DNA of 64,000 nt from Lewinellaceae bacterium (GCA_020636315.1 JACJYA010000014.1:186001-250000); one strand, 5' to 3'; positions 17,235-27,372 are shown, numbered from the stretch's first letter. Made by a program: numbers and translations. Notes: generated by a model not told the origin, from the letters alone.

Positions 17235-18926
17235 ATGTCTTTGAAACCCACACAACGCAGCCGGGCCCAGGAATCCAGGGCAGCTATTCAGCGGCTCTAC
17301 ATCGCCATGCGCCACCTCTTCATCCGGGGAAGCTACAAGCCTCTCGGCGTTTCCGGCGAGGCCATGATCGAAGCCCTTACGCAACTGTGCCCGGAGATAT
17401 ACGGCTCGGTCAATGACCCGGAACGGGTAGAACTCGACGGGCTGCTCTACGTATTCCAGCGGCTGCCCCAGGGCATCGAGGAGTGCCGGTACATCCGCCT
17501 CATCTCCCGCGAAGGTTTTGAGAACAGCTCCTTCAAACCCATCATACCCCCCCGGCGGCGCCGCAACAGTTACCGCATTGACCAGGAACAGATGTTCATT
17601 GAAATGACCCGGGGGCGCAGTGACATCTATGACATTCTCACCCACCTGACCTTTATGTACATCGAAGCGGAAAAGATCCGCCGGAACAGTGAGGACCACC
17701 GGGGCCGCAAAAAGCGCGACTGGCTCATGCTGGAGGAGATCGTCCGCCGGGAAGAACAGGGCGAAGATTACAACCAGGACATAGCCTATACCTACCTCAG
17801 CACCCTGCTGGGCCGAACCTACGAAGAAACGGTTCAGGCCTGCCGGCGCTTTGCCAAAGACCCCGATGTAAACAGCATTTTCCACATCACATACTGGCTG
17901 GGCAAACTGTCCACCGACGAGATCAGAGACGCCAAAGACCGGGAGATCAGCTTCTCCTCGGCCTTGCGGGAAAAAGTTGGCCACCATATATATGGTGAAC
18001 AATGGGCAAGCAACATAAAAAGCCGCCTGTCTTCACTCGGCCTGCTGCACCACCCCCTGCACATCATCAGCGCCAACCTGCACAGCGTTATGAACAGCTT
18101 TTTCGCCACCGAAGCACTGAGCCAGAAAGGAGAAGATCTGGAAAGCCTGGCCCGGGAGCTCAGCATCGAGAACAATGGCGAAATGAGAGCCACCGTTCAG
18201 GAATATGCGTTGCGCAATGGGATGTATGAGGTCGAAGACCATGCCGGAACCGGCATCACCGTACAGATATTCGACACCACCAAAATGGACCCCGCCATTT
18301 TGCCCGCTGAGCTCCAATGGAATGAGGAACACATCGGCGAACACAAACCCATCATCATCGTAATGGATTATGCCTTTGGAGAGCAGGCTTATGAAACGAT
18401 GGACGAGCTGCTCAAACCTTACGAGGTGGACAACAAAAAGATCCCGGTGAACGTACAGTCGATCTCCATTATGGGCAAAGCCGGTATCCTGCAGGGGGAA
18501 AAGGGCGACATCATGGTGCCCACCGCCCACGTTTTTGAAGGCACGGCCGATAATTACCCCCTTGAAAACCACCTCAAAGCAGCTCACTTTGAGGGCCAGG
18601 GCCTGCGTGTATTCGAAGGGCCGATGATATCCGTCCTGGGCACTTCCCTTCAGAATAAAGACATCATGCACTATTTCCTGGGCTCTTCCTGGAAAGCCAT
18701 CGGGCTGGAAATGGAGGGCGCTCATTATCAAAAGGCCATTCAGGCCGCTTCCAAGATCCGGAAAAGCATTAACGAGGATGTTGTCCTCCGGTATGCCTAC
18801 TACGCCTCAGACAACCCCCTGATCACCGGCCATACTCTGGCCTCCGGCAGCCTGGGCGTTGATGGCGTCAAACCAACTTATCTGATCACCGTTCAGATCC
18901 TGAACCAGATACTGGATCCGAATTAA
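17235..18926 (+). CDS. DUF6909 protein with nucleosidase-like C-terminus
   Basis: A 563-residue soluble protein; ATG 17235 is chosen over GTG 17184 because the helical MSLKPTQRSRAQESRAAIQRLYIAMRHLF start begins there. The N-terminal half is helical and basic. The C-terminal half (KPIIIVMDYAFGEQAYETMDELL; SIMGKAGILQGEKGDIMVPTAHVFEG; KAIGLEMEGAHYQKAI) is alpha/beta. Its GLEMEGA motif, residues 490-496, is the ribose-binding signature seen in purine nucleoside phosphorylases and MTA/SAH nucleosidases. I recall this family as DUF6909 of Bacteroidota; no reaction is established to my knowledge. It starts 53 nt after the OmpA gene and may share its transcript. Confidence 0.72.
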   Translation: MSLKPTQRSRAQESRAAIQRLYIAMRHLFIRGSYKPLGVSGEAMIEALTQLCPEIYGSVNDPERVELDGLLYVFQRLPQGIEECRYIRLISREGFENSSFKPIIPPRRRRNSYRIDQEQMFIEMTRGRSDIYDILTHLTFMYIEAEKIRRNSEDHRGRKKRDWLMLEEIVRREEQGEDYNQDIAYTYLSTLLGRTYEETVQACRRFAKDPDVNSIFHITYWLGKLSTDEIRDAKDREISFSSALREKVGHHIYGEQWASNIKSRLSSLGLLHHPLHIISANLHSVMNSFFATEALSQKGEDLESLARELSIENNGEMRATVQEYALRNGMYEVEDHAGTGITVQIFDTTKMDPAILPAELQWNEEHIGEHKPIIIVMDYAFGEQAYETMDELLKPYEVDNKKIPVNVQSISIMGKAGILQGEKGDIMVPTAHVFEGTADNYPLENHLKAAHFEGQGLRVFEGPMISVLGTSLQNKDIMHYFLGSSWKAIGLEMEGAHYQKAIQAASKIRKSINEDVVLRYAYYASDNPLITGHTLASGSLGVDGVKPTYLITVQILNQILDPN

Positions 18927-18944
18927 GCTGATAGGAGGCTACCC

Positions 18945-20987
18945 TCAACGGGCAATCCTCACAATGCGTTCCACTCCGGCCCTTCTTCCCGCCTGTTCCG
19001 CCATCAGCCAGTACACACCGGGTGGCCCTTCGGGCTCCAGCCGGTGATAATACCCGTAAACCTGCTCCTCCTGTACCAACCGGCCGGCGGCATCGTAAAG
19101 CAGCAGCCGCACCGGCCGTTCCTCATCGATGCCGGAAAGGGTTAATGCAATTTCACGGGAAAAGGGGTTCGGGCTCACTTTTATCCCTCCGCCCACCGGC
19201 GCCGGCCGGCCGGCCGGTTGATCAGCACACTGTTCGTAATCATACGGCACCTTGAAGTAGAAGCCCTGCTGGCAATAATTGGCGTCCGTCACGATCAGGA
19301 AGTACTTCCCACTGGGAAGCAGGTCGATGAAAGGTTCCGTCCGGCCGACACTCCACAAATAGCTGTATGGCGGAGAACCGCCAGACATCTCAACGAGGAT
19401 ACTCCCTCCGAAGAAATCACAGCCATCGGGCTCAATGATGGCCGTATCCAGCCTCAGGGTATCATTGTAGGTGAGGTTCAGGTTTACCATGGTATCGCAA
19501 CCGGCGCCGCCGTTGAACTGAAGGGCTACCTGAATAGGTTCCCAGAAAGTATATGGGCCTACAGTCAGCTCCTGGCCGGGGCAAAGAGCCGTATCCAGAT
19601 GGAGCTCGATCAGGGGAGAAACCATGAGATCCAGAATGATAATACTATCACAACCATCGGAGCCCACCAGGGCCAACGTATATTGCCCTTCCACACTCAG
19701 GATAGTATTCCCAACACTCAGAGCCTGCCCTTCGCAGATCGTTTCATTCAGGAAAGTAGTGTCGGTGGGAAGCACCGTAACGGACAGGCAGGTGATGCTG
19801 TCGCAACCGTTGGCAGCTCCCCCTGATACGGTATCACAGTAAATGCCGCTTTGATCGATAACAAGCCCATTCCAGAAGGTGATGCCATCCTCGCACAGGG
19901 TTACCTCCAGCGTGTCTGCAGGAGCATCTATTATGGTAAGCGTTGTGTTGAGGATACTGTCGCAACCGTTCTGCCCCGTAAGCACCACCTGGTAATTGCC
20001 CGCCTGATCAAAAACCTGTCCTCCGAGGCTATATACCTCGCCCTGGCAAATGGCGGTATTTATCAAAGTGATTGGATTGGGGCCGAGGACAGCCAGGTTG
20101 AGGACAACCGCCTGCTCGCAACCCTGAGCGTCATAAGTAACAAACTGGTGGATACCGGCCGAGACAAAGGAAAAGCCCTGATAGATAAACGGAAGATCTT
20201 CGCTGCACACTTCTTCGTTCAGCACCAGGGGAGGCAGTGAAGCTACCGTTATGGCTTTGCAGGCCGGTTGCCCATTGCCAAAACAAAGGTTTCCGGGCGT
20301 AACGCAAAGCTGGTATTGCCCCGGCGCGAGCGCCGGAAGGGCCACAGACTGCTCCTGTCCGATGACGGCGCCATTCAACTCCCAGATGTAGTATCCTGCC
20401 CCGAAGACCGAGTCGGCGGAATAACTGGCCTGCAGTCCTGAGCAGATAGAATCGGGGCCGTTAATAACTGGGGCGCCCACAACCGGCGGAGCCTGGGCAG
20501 AGCCCTGCAGAACGAACACCTCGAAGTCGCAAAAATCGTTAGCATAACCATCAATTACCAGATAGTAGTATTGGCCGGGGACCAGCCCCTGAGCGAAGAG
20601 GTGCGTCCCATCGGACGGTTCCGGGTCACAATTGCTGACATCCACCCAGCTGGAACAATCCGTAGAGGCATAGATCCCCGCCTGCAATCCAAAATCCATA
20701 ATACAATTGCTGGCAACGATCTGCAATTCGATATTTGAAGAACCGGCGATAAACCCAACCCAGTTGATGCTGTTCCATTCTCCCGCGCAAAACTGAGGCG
20801 GGGCCATCCATTGGGGGAACCCCTGATTAAAACTGCTGTACCCGTCCAGGTCACACACGATACAGGCTTCCCAGCAAAAGGGAAACGGAGGCTGCATATT
20901 ATCCGGGCAGGCAACCACAGGTGTTTGGGACATTACCGGCGAAAAAAGTGCAGAAAGAAGTGATAAGAGCAGGAACAGGAGCTTCAT
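18945..20987 (-). CDS. SprB-repeat-like T9SS adhesin
   Basis: A 680-residue secreted protein with a signal peptide (MKLLFLLLSLLSALFSPVMSQ). An N-terminal Cys-rich jelly-roll-like region (to about 165) comes first, then an Ig/PKD-like unit. Several short modules follow, each carrying a GCDSI-type motif (QNGCDSILNTTLTI, ANGCDSITCLSVTV, SDGCDSIIILDLMV), typical of Bacteroidota adhesins. A SprB-like repeat (GSILVEMSGGSPPYSYLWS...) precedes the T9SS type A domain (KVSPNPFSREIALTL to the end). Likely cell-surface or released; binding partner unknown. It converges with the DUF6909 gene with only 18 nt between them. Confidence 0.85.
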   Translation of the reverse strand: MKLLFLLLSLLSALFSPVMSQTPVVACPDNMQPPFPFCWEACIVCDLDGYSSFNQGFPQWMAPPQFCAGEWNSINWVGFIAGSSNIELQIVASNCIMDFGLQAGIYASTDCSSWVDVSNCDPEPSDGTHLFAQGLVPGQYYYLVIDGYANDFCDFEVFVLQGSAQAPPVVGAPVINGPDSICSGLQASYSADSVFGAGYYIWELNGAVIGQEQSVALPALAPGQYQLCVTPGNLCFGNGQPACKAITVASLPPLVLNEEVCSEDLPFIYQGFSFVSAGIHQFVTYDAQGCEQAVVLNLAVLGPNPITLINTAICQGEVYSLGGQVFDQAGNYQVVLTGQNGCDSILNTTLTIIDAPADTLEVTLCEDGITFWNGLVIDQSGIYCDTVSGGAANGCDSITCLSVTVLPTDTTFLNETICEGQALSVGNTILSVEGQYTLALVGSDGCDSIIILDLMVSPLIELHLDTALCPGQELTVGPYTFWEPIQVALQFNGGAGCDTMVNLNLTYNDTLRLDTAIIEPDGCDFFGGSILVEMSGGSPPYSYLWSVGRTEPFIDLLPSGKYFLIVTDANYCQQGFYFKVPYDYEQCADQPAGRPAPVGGGIKVSPNPFSREIALTLSGIDEERPVRLLLYDAAGRLVQEEQVYGYYHRLEPEGPPGVYWLMAEQAGRRAGVERIVRIAR

Positions 20988-21098
20988 ATAAACCAGTTGT
21001 TTACAGGGGTGGCTGGAAACAGCTCATGCTTATCAGAGGGTTGAAATTGAAGATCCGCTGCTTGAAAGACAGGAAAATTTGAATTTTGCCTTACTCCA

Positions 21099-22421
21099 CT
21101 AATTCCCGGCCGCCTCCTGTTCACCTCCAAAACGGTGGCCGTGCCGTTTGCTCCACCAGTAGGAAACGGCGCCCAGGGCCAGGTTGGCCAGCCCCAGAAG
21201 GCTTTCCAGCGGGCGGTCGTACAGCAGGAAAGCCAGAATCCAGAGGCTGATGGCCAGAAAAACCAGCTGTACCCAGGGATAACCGGGGCTGGAATAACCG
21301 CTGTGGCCGTTCTTCCAGCGCATGACGAATATCCCGGCCACGGCGGCGGTAGTGAAGAGTTGGAGGACAAAGCCGCTGTACAGCAGCACCTGCTCAAAGG
21401 AGCTGGTCAGGATCATAAAAATACTGATGCCCGCCTGCAGCCATACGGCCTTCACCGGAATGCCGTGGCGGTTGTCTTCCGCCAGAAAACGCCAGATGCG
21501 ATAATCATTGGCCATGGCGCGAACCACTCTCGGCCCGACCCACACCATGGCGCTTATGCTGGAAATGAGGAATAACGCAATAAAGAAGCTGATCAGCTGC
21601 CCACCGGCGGGGCCGAACATCAGCTCGGCCACCACCTGCCCCACCTCTATCTTGCCCCTGAGCTGAGGTATGGACGCCTGGTTGAGAAAAGCCATCTGAA
21701 GCAATACGTAAAGCAGGCTGACTGCCAGAGTACCGGCAATAAGGGCGCGGGGCAGGTTGCGCGCAGGCTCACTGATCTCCTCTACGATATAGGCTGCCGC
21801 ATTCCAACCTGAAAAGGCATAGATCACATACACCAGAGAAACTGCAAAAGCCGGTTTGGACAGGTCGGCATGCCAGGCGCTGCTGAGTTCTGCCGTCCCG
21901 GGTGGGGCAGGCAGGGCAAAACAGGCAATGATAAAGAAGAGGATCAACAACAGCTTCAGGGCGGTGAAGGTGTTCTGGAAGTTACTGCTCTGCCGGATGT
22001 TGACAGAGTGCACCATTGAAATGAGGGCGATGGCCCCGATCGCTACCCCCTGAGCAGAGAAGGGAGAAAATTTTTCTATGTAGGCTCCCATCGCCATAGC
22101 CGCCAGGGCTACGGAAGCGGCAAAGCCCACCGTAAGGGACACCCAACCGGAAAGGTAGCCGACAAAGGGATGGTAAATACGGCTCAGAAAATAGTACTCT
22201 CCTCCGGAACGAGGCAGTTTGGTGCCCAACTCGGCATAGCTGAAAGCGCCAAAAAGAGAAACTACTCCTCCTATCATCCACAACAGCAGAATGGCCCAGG
22301 CACTGCTCAATCCCTGCAACTGCAGGCCCAGGCTGGTGAATACCCCTGTACCTACCATGTTGGCCACCACGATTGCCGCCGCGCTAACCCACCCTATTTT
22401 CCTTCCTCCAGCCTGCTGCAT
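21099..22421 (-). CDS. APC-family amino acid permease
   Basis: A 440-residue inner-membrane transporter with about twelve hydrophobic segments. The first helix carries the APC signature VVANMVGTGVFTSLG (GxGIF-type substrate loop), and the conserved YAELGTKLPRSGGEYYFL follows TM2, as in the L-type/APA branches that move amino acids or polyamines. No accessory subunit is near. Substrate cannot be chosen from sequence alone. It lies upstream of the SprB-like gene in the same orientation, 111 nt apart, without evident functional link. Confidence 0.88.
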   Translation of the reverse strand: MQQAGGRKIGWVSAAAIVVANMVGTGVFTSLGLQLQGLSSAWAILLLWMIGGVVSLFGAFSYAELGTKLPRSGGEYYFLSRIYHPFVGYLSGWVSLTVGFAASVALAAMAMGAYIEKFSPFSAQGVAIGAIALISMVHSVNIRQSSNFQNTFTALKLLLILFFIIACFALPAPPGTAELSSAWHADLSKPAFAVSLVYVIYAFSGWNAAAYIVEEISEPARNLPRALIAGTLAVSLLYVLLQMAFLNQASIPQLRGKIEVGQVVAELMFGPAGGQLISFFIALFLISSISAMVWVGPRVVRAMANDYRIWRFLAEDNRHGIPVKAVWLQAGISIFMILTSSFEQVLLYSGFVLQLFTTAAVAGIFVMRWKNGHSGYSSPGYPWVQLVFLAISLWILAFLLYDRPLESLLGLANLALGAVSYWWSKRHGHRFGGEQEAAGN

Positions 22422-22687
22422 GAATGTCGTTTCAAAAGGCTAAAGTTATTAAAACTTACCCTACAAAGCCCAATTATAGCCCCGCCCTAACGAAATGATA
22501 ACATCCATCAGGAAGGGAGAGGGTATGACTTTAACAACTGTTAACCCTGCCCCTTCTGCCCCGGGAGGAAAGAACGGTTCCCCGCACGCATTCGCGGATT
22601 CCTCCCGCAGGATGCGTCAAATACATTTGATTTAGGCCATCTTCACCGCCAAATTCCCTATTTTTGCCCATCAAAATCCAATGAACA

Positions 22688-23161
22688 ATGAAAAAGTTAG
22701 CCTTCATTACCTTTTTGGCAATCCTCCTGGCCTCCTGCGGTGAATCGTTCGAGGCACAGCACCAGCAAATGATAAAGGAACACGAAGCTATGAAAGCCGA
22801 GTACGACAAACTCATGGCGTACTGGGAATCCCGCTACGAGGAATACATGCAGGTCCGCAATGCCCACGAAGAAGTATCGGGCGGCGTGGAGGACTCTCTC
22901 CACACTGCCATCAATAAAATCCACGAATCGATCCTGGCCGGCCACCAGGCCCTGATCAAGGAACACCGGGAAATGGCCGAGGCCCACGCCGCCCTGGAAG
23001 CCAAACACAGCCAGGAGGGCTACAGCGAATTACAGATCCGCGCGGACCATGACCAAATGAAACAGGACCACGAAAAGGTCAAGGCCGAACACGGGTACAT
23101 GAAAGATGAGTTCAATCAAATGCTGGATGAGCAGCAGGGAATGATGTTTGAGCACCAGTAA
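22688..23161 (+). CDS. Coiled-coil lipoprotein, His/Glu/Lys-rich
   Basis: A 157-residue lipoprotein: signal MKKLAFITFLAILLASC with lipobox LLASC. The mature protein is almost continuous helix, rich in H, E, K, Q and M, with repeated EHxxMKxE-type heptads (MIKEHEAMKAEYDKLM; LIKEHREMAEAHAALEAKH; DHDQMKQDHEKVKAEH). It should form a long periplasmic coiled coil. The many regularly placed histidines and methionines could bind metal but that is speculation. The next gene begins 11 nt after the stop, so the two are probably co-transcribed. No known family recognised. Confidence 0.75.
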   Translation: MKKLAFITFLAILLASCGESFEAQHQQMIKEHEAMKAEYDKLMAYWESRYEEYMQVRNAHEEVSGGVEDSLHTAINKIHESILAGHQALIKEHREMAEAHAALEAKHSQEGYSELQIRADHDQMKQDHEKVKAEHGYMKDEFNQMLDEQQGMMFEHQ

Positions 23162-23172
23162 AAAACAAACCC

Positions 23173-24591
23173 ATGCGCCAACTGCTTGAAACCGACCAGA
23201 AAGCGCTCGAGATCAACCTCGACCCTGGTATCTATGGCACCTTTGCCGAAATCGGGGCCGGCCAGGAGGTGGCCCGGTATTTTTTTCAGGTAGGCGCGGC
23301 AGCCGGCACCATCGCCAAGACGATGTCGGCTTATGACAAGACCTATTCCGATAAGATCTATGGAGAAGAGGCCAGCGGCCGCTACGTCTGCGAGGCCCGC
23401 CTGTACAAAATGCTGGACCACGAATTCGGGCTGATGCGCTCACGCCTGGCCAACGAGCGGCCGGATACCAACTTCTTCGTGTTTGCCGATACGGTGGCGG
23501 CCGTCAATTATCAGCGCACCATCAAAGGCAACGGCTGGCTGGGCATCCGCTTCCAGCTCAAGCCCGACAGCGAGCCCAACGACCTGGTGCTGCATGTACG
23601 CATGCTCGACAATGACAACCACCTCCAGCAACAGGCCATCGGTATCCTGGGAGTCAACCTCATCTACGCCTGCTACCGGTACAACCAACAGCCGGAAGTG
23701 ATGCTCCAGTCTCTGATGGATGGCCTTCACGGCAGGGTGAAGATCGATATGGTGCGGCTCACCGGCCCGGAATTCGAACAGCTGGACAACCGGCTGCTCA
23801 GCCTCTGGATCGTCAGGAACGGGCTGAGCGATGTGGCCATTTTCGGGCCCGACAGGCAGAACATGCACGCCTCCGAATTTCTGTACAAAAAGAACGTCAT
23901 GCTGGTGCGCGGCAGCTTCCGCCCCGCTACGCTGGTCAACCTGGACATGATACAGGCCAGCTTCCAGCAGTTTCGCAATGACCCCGAAACAGACCCCCGC
24001 CGGGTTTATCTGCTCACCGAGATCACCCTGGATAACCTGCGCGCCGGCGGCGAACTGGACGAACAGGACTTTCTCGACCGCGCCGAGCTGCTCAACACCC
24101 TCGGCCAGACGGTCGTCGTTTCCGACTGCCAGCAGTATCAGAAAATGATCGCCTACCTGGGGGATTACCGGGTGCAGAAACTGGGCATCGTCACCGGCGT
24201 CCGGGAACTCCTCGACCTGATCAATGACAAGTATTACCAGAATATGGACGGGCGCCTGCTGGCCGCTTTCGGAGAGTTGTTTACCCGTAATGTCAAATTC
24301 TATGTCTATCCCGCCTTGCAGGAAGGCAGCGGCGAGCTGATCACCGCCCAGAACGTCCCTATCCCGGAGGGTGTCAAATTCCTCTACAAACACCTGCTCG
24401 ACAACCGGCAGATCGTAGATGTGGAAGGGTTCAACCCCAACGTGCTCCACATTTTTTCCAAAGAAGTCCTCCACATGCTGCAAAATGGAGAAGAAGGATG
24501 GGAAAGCCTCGTGCCGGTGGTAGTGGCTAACCTCATCAAAGAACGCTATCTGTTCGGTTACCCGGCAGAACAGATGGAATTTGATTATTAA
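23173..24591 (+). CDS. Conserved 472-residue soluble protein of unknown function
   Basis: Starts MRQLLETDQKALEINLDPGIYGTFAEIGAGQEVARYFF. No signal peptide or membrane segment; alpha/beta composition. The N-terminus has a GAGQEVARYFFQVGAAAGT block that resembles a nucleotide-binding turn, and the middle carries FGPDRQNMHASEFLYKKNVMLVRGSFRPAT. From memory, relatives exist in several phyla under inconsistent names (including TonB-dependent receptor and nicotinate-nucleotide adenylyltransferase), neither of which this sequence supports by itself. It follows the coiled-coil lipoprotein by 11 nt. Function left open. Confidence 0.7.
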   Translation: MRQLLETDQKALEINLDPGIYGTFAEIGAGQEVARYFFQVGAAAGTIAKTMSAYDKTYSDKIYGEEASGRYVCEARLYKMLDHEFGLMRSRLANERPDTNFFVFADTVAAVNYQRTIKGNGWLGIRFQLKPDSEPNDLVLHVRMLDNDNHLQQQAIGILGVNLIYACYRYNQQPEVMLQSLMDGLHGRVKIDMVRLTGPEFEQLDNRLLSLWIVRNGLSDVAIFGPDRQNMHASEFLYKKNVMLVRGSFRPATLVNLDMIQASFQQFRNDPETDPRRVYLLTEITLDNLRAGGELDEQDFLDRAELLNTLGQTVVVSDCQQYQKMIAYLGDYRVQKLGIVTGVRELLDLINDKYYQNMDGRLLAAFGELFTRNVKFYVYPALQEGSGELITAQNVPIPEGVKFLYKHLLDNRQIVDVEGFNPNVLHIFSKEVLHMLQNGEEGWESLVPVVVANLIKERYLFGYPAEQMEFDY

Positions 24592-24670
24592 TGATGTGAC
24601 GCGCTTCTTATCTGCCCGTTATCCGGCCCGCCGGGATTACTGATGCGCTTTGCATACTAAAAAACAACAA

Positions 24671-25510
24671 ATGAAGACAAATATGGCAATATTGTTTCTG
24701 GCCCTGGCCCTCACTATTTCCTGCCAGCCTTCCCGGGGGCAGGAGCAGGACGCAAAACCCGGTAAGGAAGACTCAAATGAAGGGCCCGGCGCCTACTCAA
24801 CCACTCTTTCCAGCCTGGCCGATACAGCCATAGCCCGGGGATTCACGCTCGACTACGTCATGGGGCATTTCGACCCGGCAACCCACCCCGGCTTCACCCT
24901 GGTGGATACCCGCTTTGCCGACCGGGAAGGGCTTTACCTCCGCAAAGACACCTATGAGGCCTTCCTGCGCATGTATGAAGCCGCTAAAAAGGATGACGTC
25001 ACGTTAACCATCCGTTCGGCTACCCGCAATTTTGATTACCAGAAAGGCATCTGGGAACGAAAATGGACAGGGGCCCAGGCGATCGAGAACGGGAAGGACG
25101 CCTCCAAAGCCTACCCCAACCCCAAAGAACGGGCGCTCAAAATACTGGAATACAGCTCTATGCCCGGGACTTCCCGCCACCACTGGGGAACCGATATGGA
25201 CCTGAACGCCTTTACCAACAAGTATTTTGAAACCGGAGAGGGATTGAAGATATACGAATGGCTGTCTGCTCATGCCGCCGAATATGGGTTCTGCCAACCA
25301 TACAGCCCCAAGGGGGAAGCCCGGCCCTACGGTTACAACGAGGAGAAGTGGCACTGGTCTTTCCTGCCGATAGCCCAACCCCTTACCGCCCTGGCCAAAG
25401 AAAAGCTGAAAGATGATATGATCACCGGCTTCAAGGGCGCCGAGTCCGCCACAGAGATCGGCGTGGTGGAAAAGTACGTGCTGGGAATCAACCCGGAATG
25501 TTTACCCTAG
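24671..25510 (+). CDS. M15-family D-Ala-D-Ala carboxypeptidase-like lipoprotein
   Basis: A 279-residue lipoprotein (MKTNMAILFLALALTISC, lipobox TISC) with a VanY/M15 zinc peptidase domain that trims peptidoglycan stem peptides. The zinc motif SxHxxGxxxD is present as SRHHWGTDMD (H170, D177), and the third ligand is H228 in EKWHWSF. The start is ATG 24671; a TTG at 24650 would put seven extra residues before the signal. It should act in the periplasm on the cell wall. Catalytic residues are all present, so the protein is probably active. Confidence 0.88.
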   Translation: MKTNMAILFLALALTISCQPSRGQEQDAKPGKEDSNEGPGAYSTTLSSLADTAIARGFTLDYVMGHFDPATHPGFTLVDTRFADREGLYLRKDTYEAFLRMYEAAKKDDVTLTIRSATRNFDYQKGIWERKWTGAQAIENGKDASKAYPNPKERALKILEYSSMPGTSRHHWGTDMDLNAFTNKYFETGEGLKIYEWLSAHAAEYGFCQPYSPKGEARPYGYNEEKWHWSFLPIAQPLTALAKEKLKDDMITGFKGAESATEIGVVEKYVLGINPECLP

Positions 25511-25571
25511 GAGCCTGTCGGAGGTTTTTCCATCTCTATTCCGTATCTTTTCGCTTCAAAAACCGATAACT

Positions 25572-27317
25572 ATGAAGCGATTGATACTACTGGCCGCCAC
25601 CGTCTTTCTGATACTGCCGGCCTCCGCCCAGCTCTTACGCGCCCGTGTCCACGAAGACCTTACTATCACGGTTGAAGAGGTGGAGGCCGAGATGCCTGTC
25701 GAATGGCGCGGGGGCAACAACTTCGAACAATTGCCCGGCTTTCCCAAGGCAATGCCCGCCAACCCCACTTTCAAGAACATACGAAATATCACTCTTGCCG
25801 ACCTCGATGATGATGGGGTGGACGACATCCTGTGGGGGGCAGACAACAAGCTGCTGGCCTACAGCCGGGGTTCCCTCCTGTGGGAGAGAACGCTCTCGGC
25901 GGTGGCCATTTACCCGCCATCCGCCGGGGATATCGACGGCGACGGGCAGTTGGAGATCGTGCTGGCAACCGGAGGCCTCCAGGCATCTCCCCGCCTGTAC
26001 GCCTTTGAGAAGGATGGCGCCGATGTGGCCGGATGGCCCCTGAATCTCAACAATAACTGGGTGCTCGTCGCCCCCACCCTTTCCGACCTGGACGGCGACG
26101 GGGCAATGGAGATCGTCGTTTCCGAGCGAGATTACCCCATCGGCTATGTTCATATCATCAAGGGTGACGGAACCTCCTTTAGCCCCCACTGGCCGGTTGC
26201 GCTGGATGCCACCCCTGCAGTAACCCCTTCCATAAGTGATATCGATGGAGACGGCAAAAAGGATATTGTGATCCATTCTTACACCAGCCGGTATATCTTC
26301 GGCCTGGACGGGCAGCCTAAACCTGGATTCCCTATCGTGACCGGCCCGGCACAGATTCATAGTTATCAATCGCCCATACTGGCCCGCCTTGGCAATGAAA
26401 ATCAGTTGCAGATCGTCGGCGCATCCCACGGTGACAGCCCGGAGTTTTATATCATCGACGCGACAGGCGCCTACCGGCCCGGCTGGCCTATTCCCGTTCC
26501 CGGGAACAACCGTACTTTCAGCACCCCGACGGTAGTGAAGATCAATGGGGAGGACTGGATATTCATGGGCCGCAACCAGGGGGATGTATCCGGGAATATG
26601 CTCTTCGCCTGGGATGCCGACGGCAACCTCCGGGAAGGGTTTCCCATCAATAAGACCGGAGGCAATGAAGGCATCATCAGCATAGGGGATATCGACGGCG
26701 ATGGTGAATTTGAACTGGTGTTCGGTTCCGACCTCTACACCACCGACGGCCCCGGGTTTATCCATGCCTATGAACTGGACGGAAGCGGGGAGGTTGAAGG
26801 CTTCCCCCTGCGCCCCCGGGGAGCCAACCCCCTGAATGGCGCCGCCCTGAGCGACATCAATGGCGACAACCTGATGGATCTCGTCGCCATTTCCTTCACC
26901 GTCGGAACCAACCCTGATTCCGTCTATCTGAACGCCTACAACCTCAATGTCCCCTACAGCCCTGAACGCGTCCTGTGGAGCACTTACAAGGGCAGCAGCA
27001 CCCGCGACGGCACCACTGTCCCCGAACTGCCCTCGGGCACGGCAATATTTCACAATTCCGTGCAAGAGCTGAAGGCATTTCCAAACCCAGCCACAGAGGA
27101 GACGGTTTTATACTTCACACCAGACCGCCCCGTCACCCTCAGCATCCACCTCACCGATGCCCATGGCAGGGCCCGGCAACTGCTGCCCGCCCGCCAATGG
27201 CCCGCCGGAGAGCAACAGGCACGGCTGCCTCTGAACAATTTACCTTCCGGCCTGTATTGGATAAGTGTAAGGAGTGATGAAAAAATAATAGGCAACACAC
27301 CTCTTTTCATCCGGTAA
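25572..27317 (+). CDS. FG-GAP/VCBS beta-propeller T9SS protein
   Basis: A 581-residue secreted protein with signal peptide ending ASAQ. At least six FG-GAP-like calcium loops are spread through residues 75-450 (DLDDDGVDDILWG, DIDGDGQLEIVLA, DLDGDGAMEIVVS, DIDGDGKKDIVIH, DIDGDGEFELVFG, DINGDNLMDLVAI), which build an integrin-like seven-bladed propeller. The T9SS type A sorting domain begins at KAFPNPATEETVLYF. A TAtcTTTt box lies upstream near 25545. The role could be adhesion or carbohydrate binding; no catalytic motif is visible. Confidence 0.88.
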   Translation: MKRLILLAATVFLILPASAQLLRARVHEDLTITVEEVEAEMPVEWRGGNNFEQLPGFPKAMPANPTFKNIRNITLADLDDDGVDDILWGADNKLLAYSRGSLLWERTLSAVAIYPPSAGDIDGDGQLEIVLATGGLQASPRLYAFEKDGADVAGWPLNLNNNWVLVAPTLSDLDGDGAMEIVVSERDYPIGYVHIIKGDGTSFSPHWPVALDATPAVTPSISDIDGDGKKDIVIHSYTSRYIFGLDGQPKPGFPIVTGPAQIHSYQSPILARLGNENQLQIVGASHGDSPEFYIIDATGAYRPGWPIPVPGNNRTFSTPTVVKINGEDWIFMGRNQGDVSGNMLFAWDADGNLREGFPINKTGGNEGIISIGDIDGDGEFELVFGSDLYTTDGPGFIHAYELDGSGEVEGFPLRPRGANPLNGAALSDINGDNLMDLVAISFTVGTNPDSVYLNAYNLNVPYSPERVLWSTYKGSSTRDGTTVPELPSGTAIFHNSVQELKAFPNPATEETVLYFTPDRPVTLSIHLTDAHGRARQLLPARQWPAGEQQARLPLNNLPSGLYWISVRSDEKIIGNTPLFIR

Positions 27318-27372
27318 CCTCCTTTTACACATTTACACTTAAGCACTTTCACACTTACACACAAATTACCCC

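Noticed and set aside
25508..25530. GAGCCTGTCGGAGG-type sequence after the M15 gene, slightly like the MITE end
   Set aside because: Similarity is limited to scattered bases and no partner inverted repeat was found nearby.
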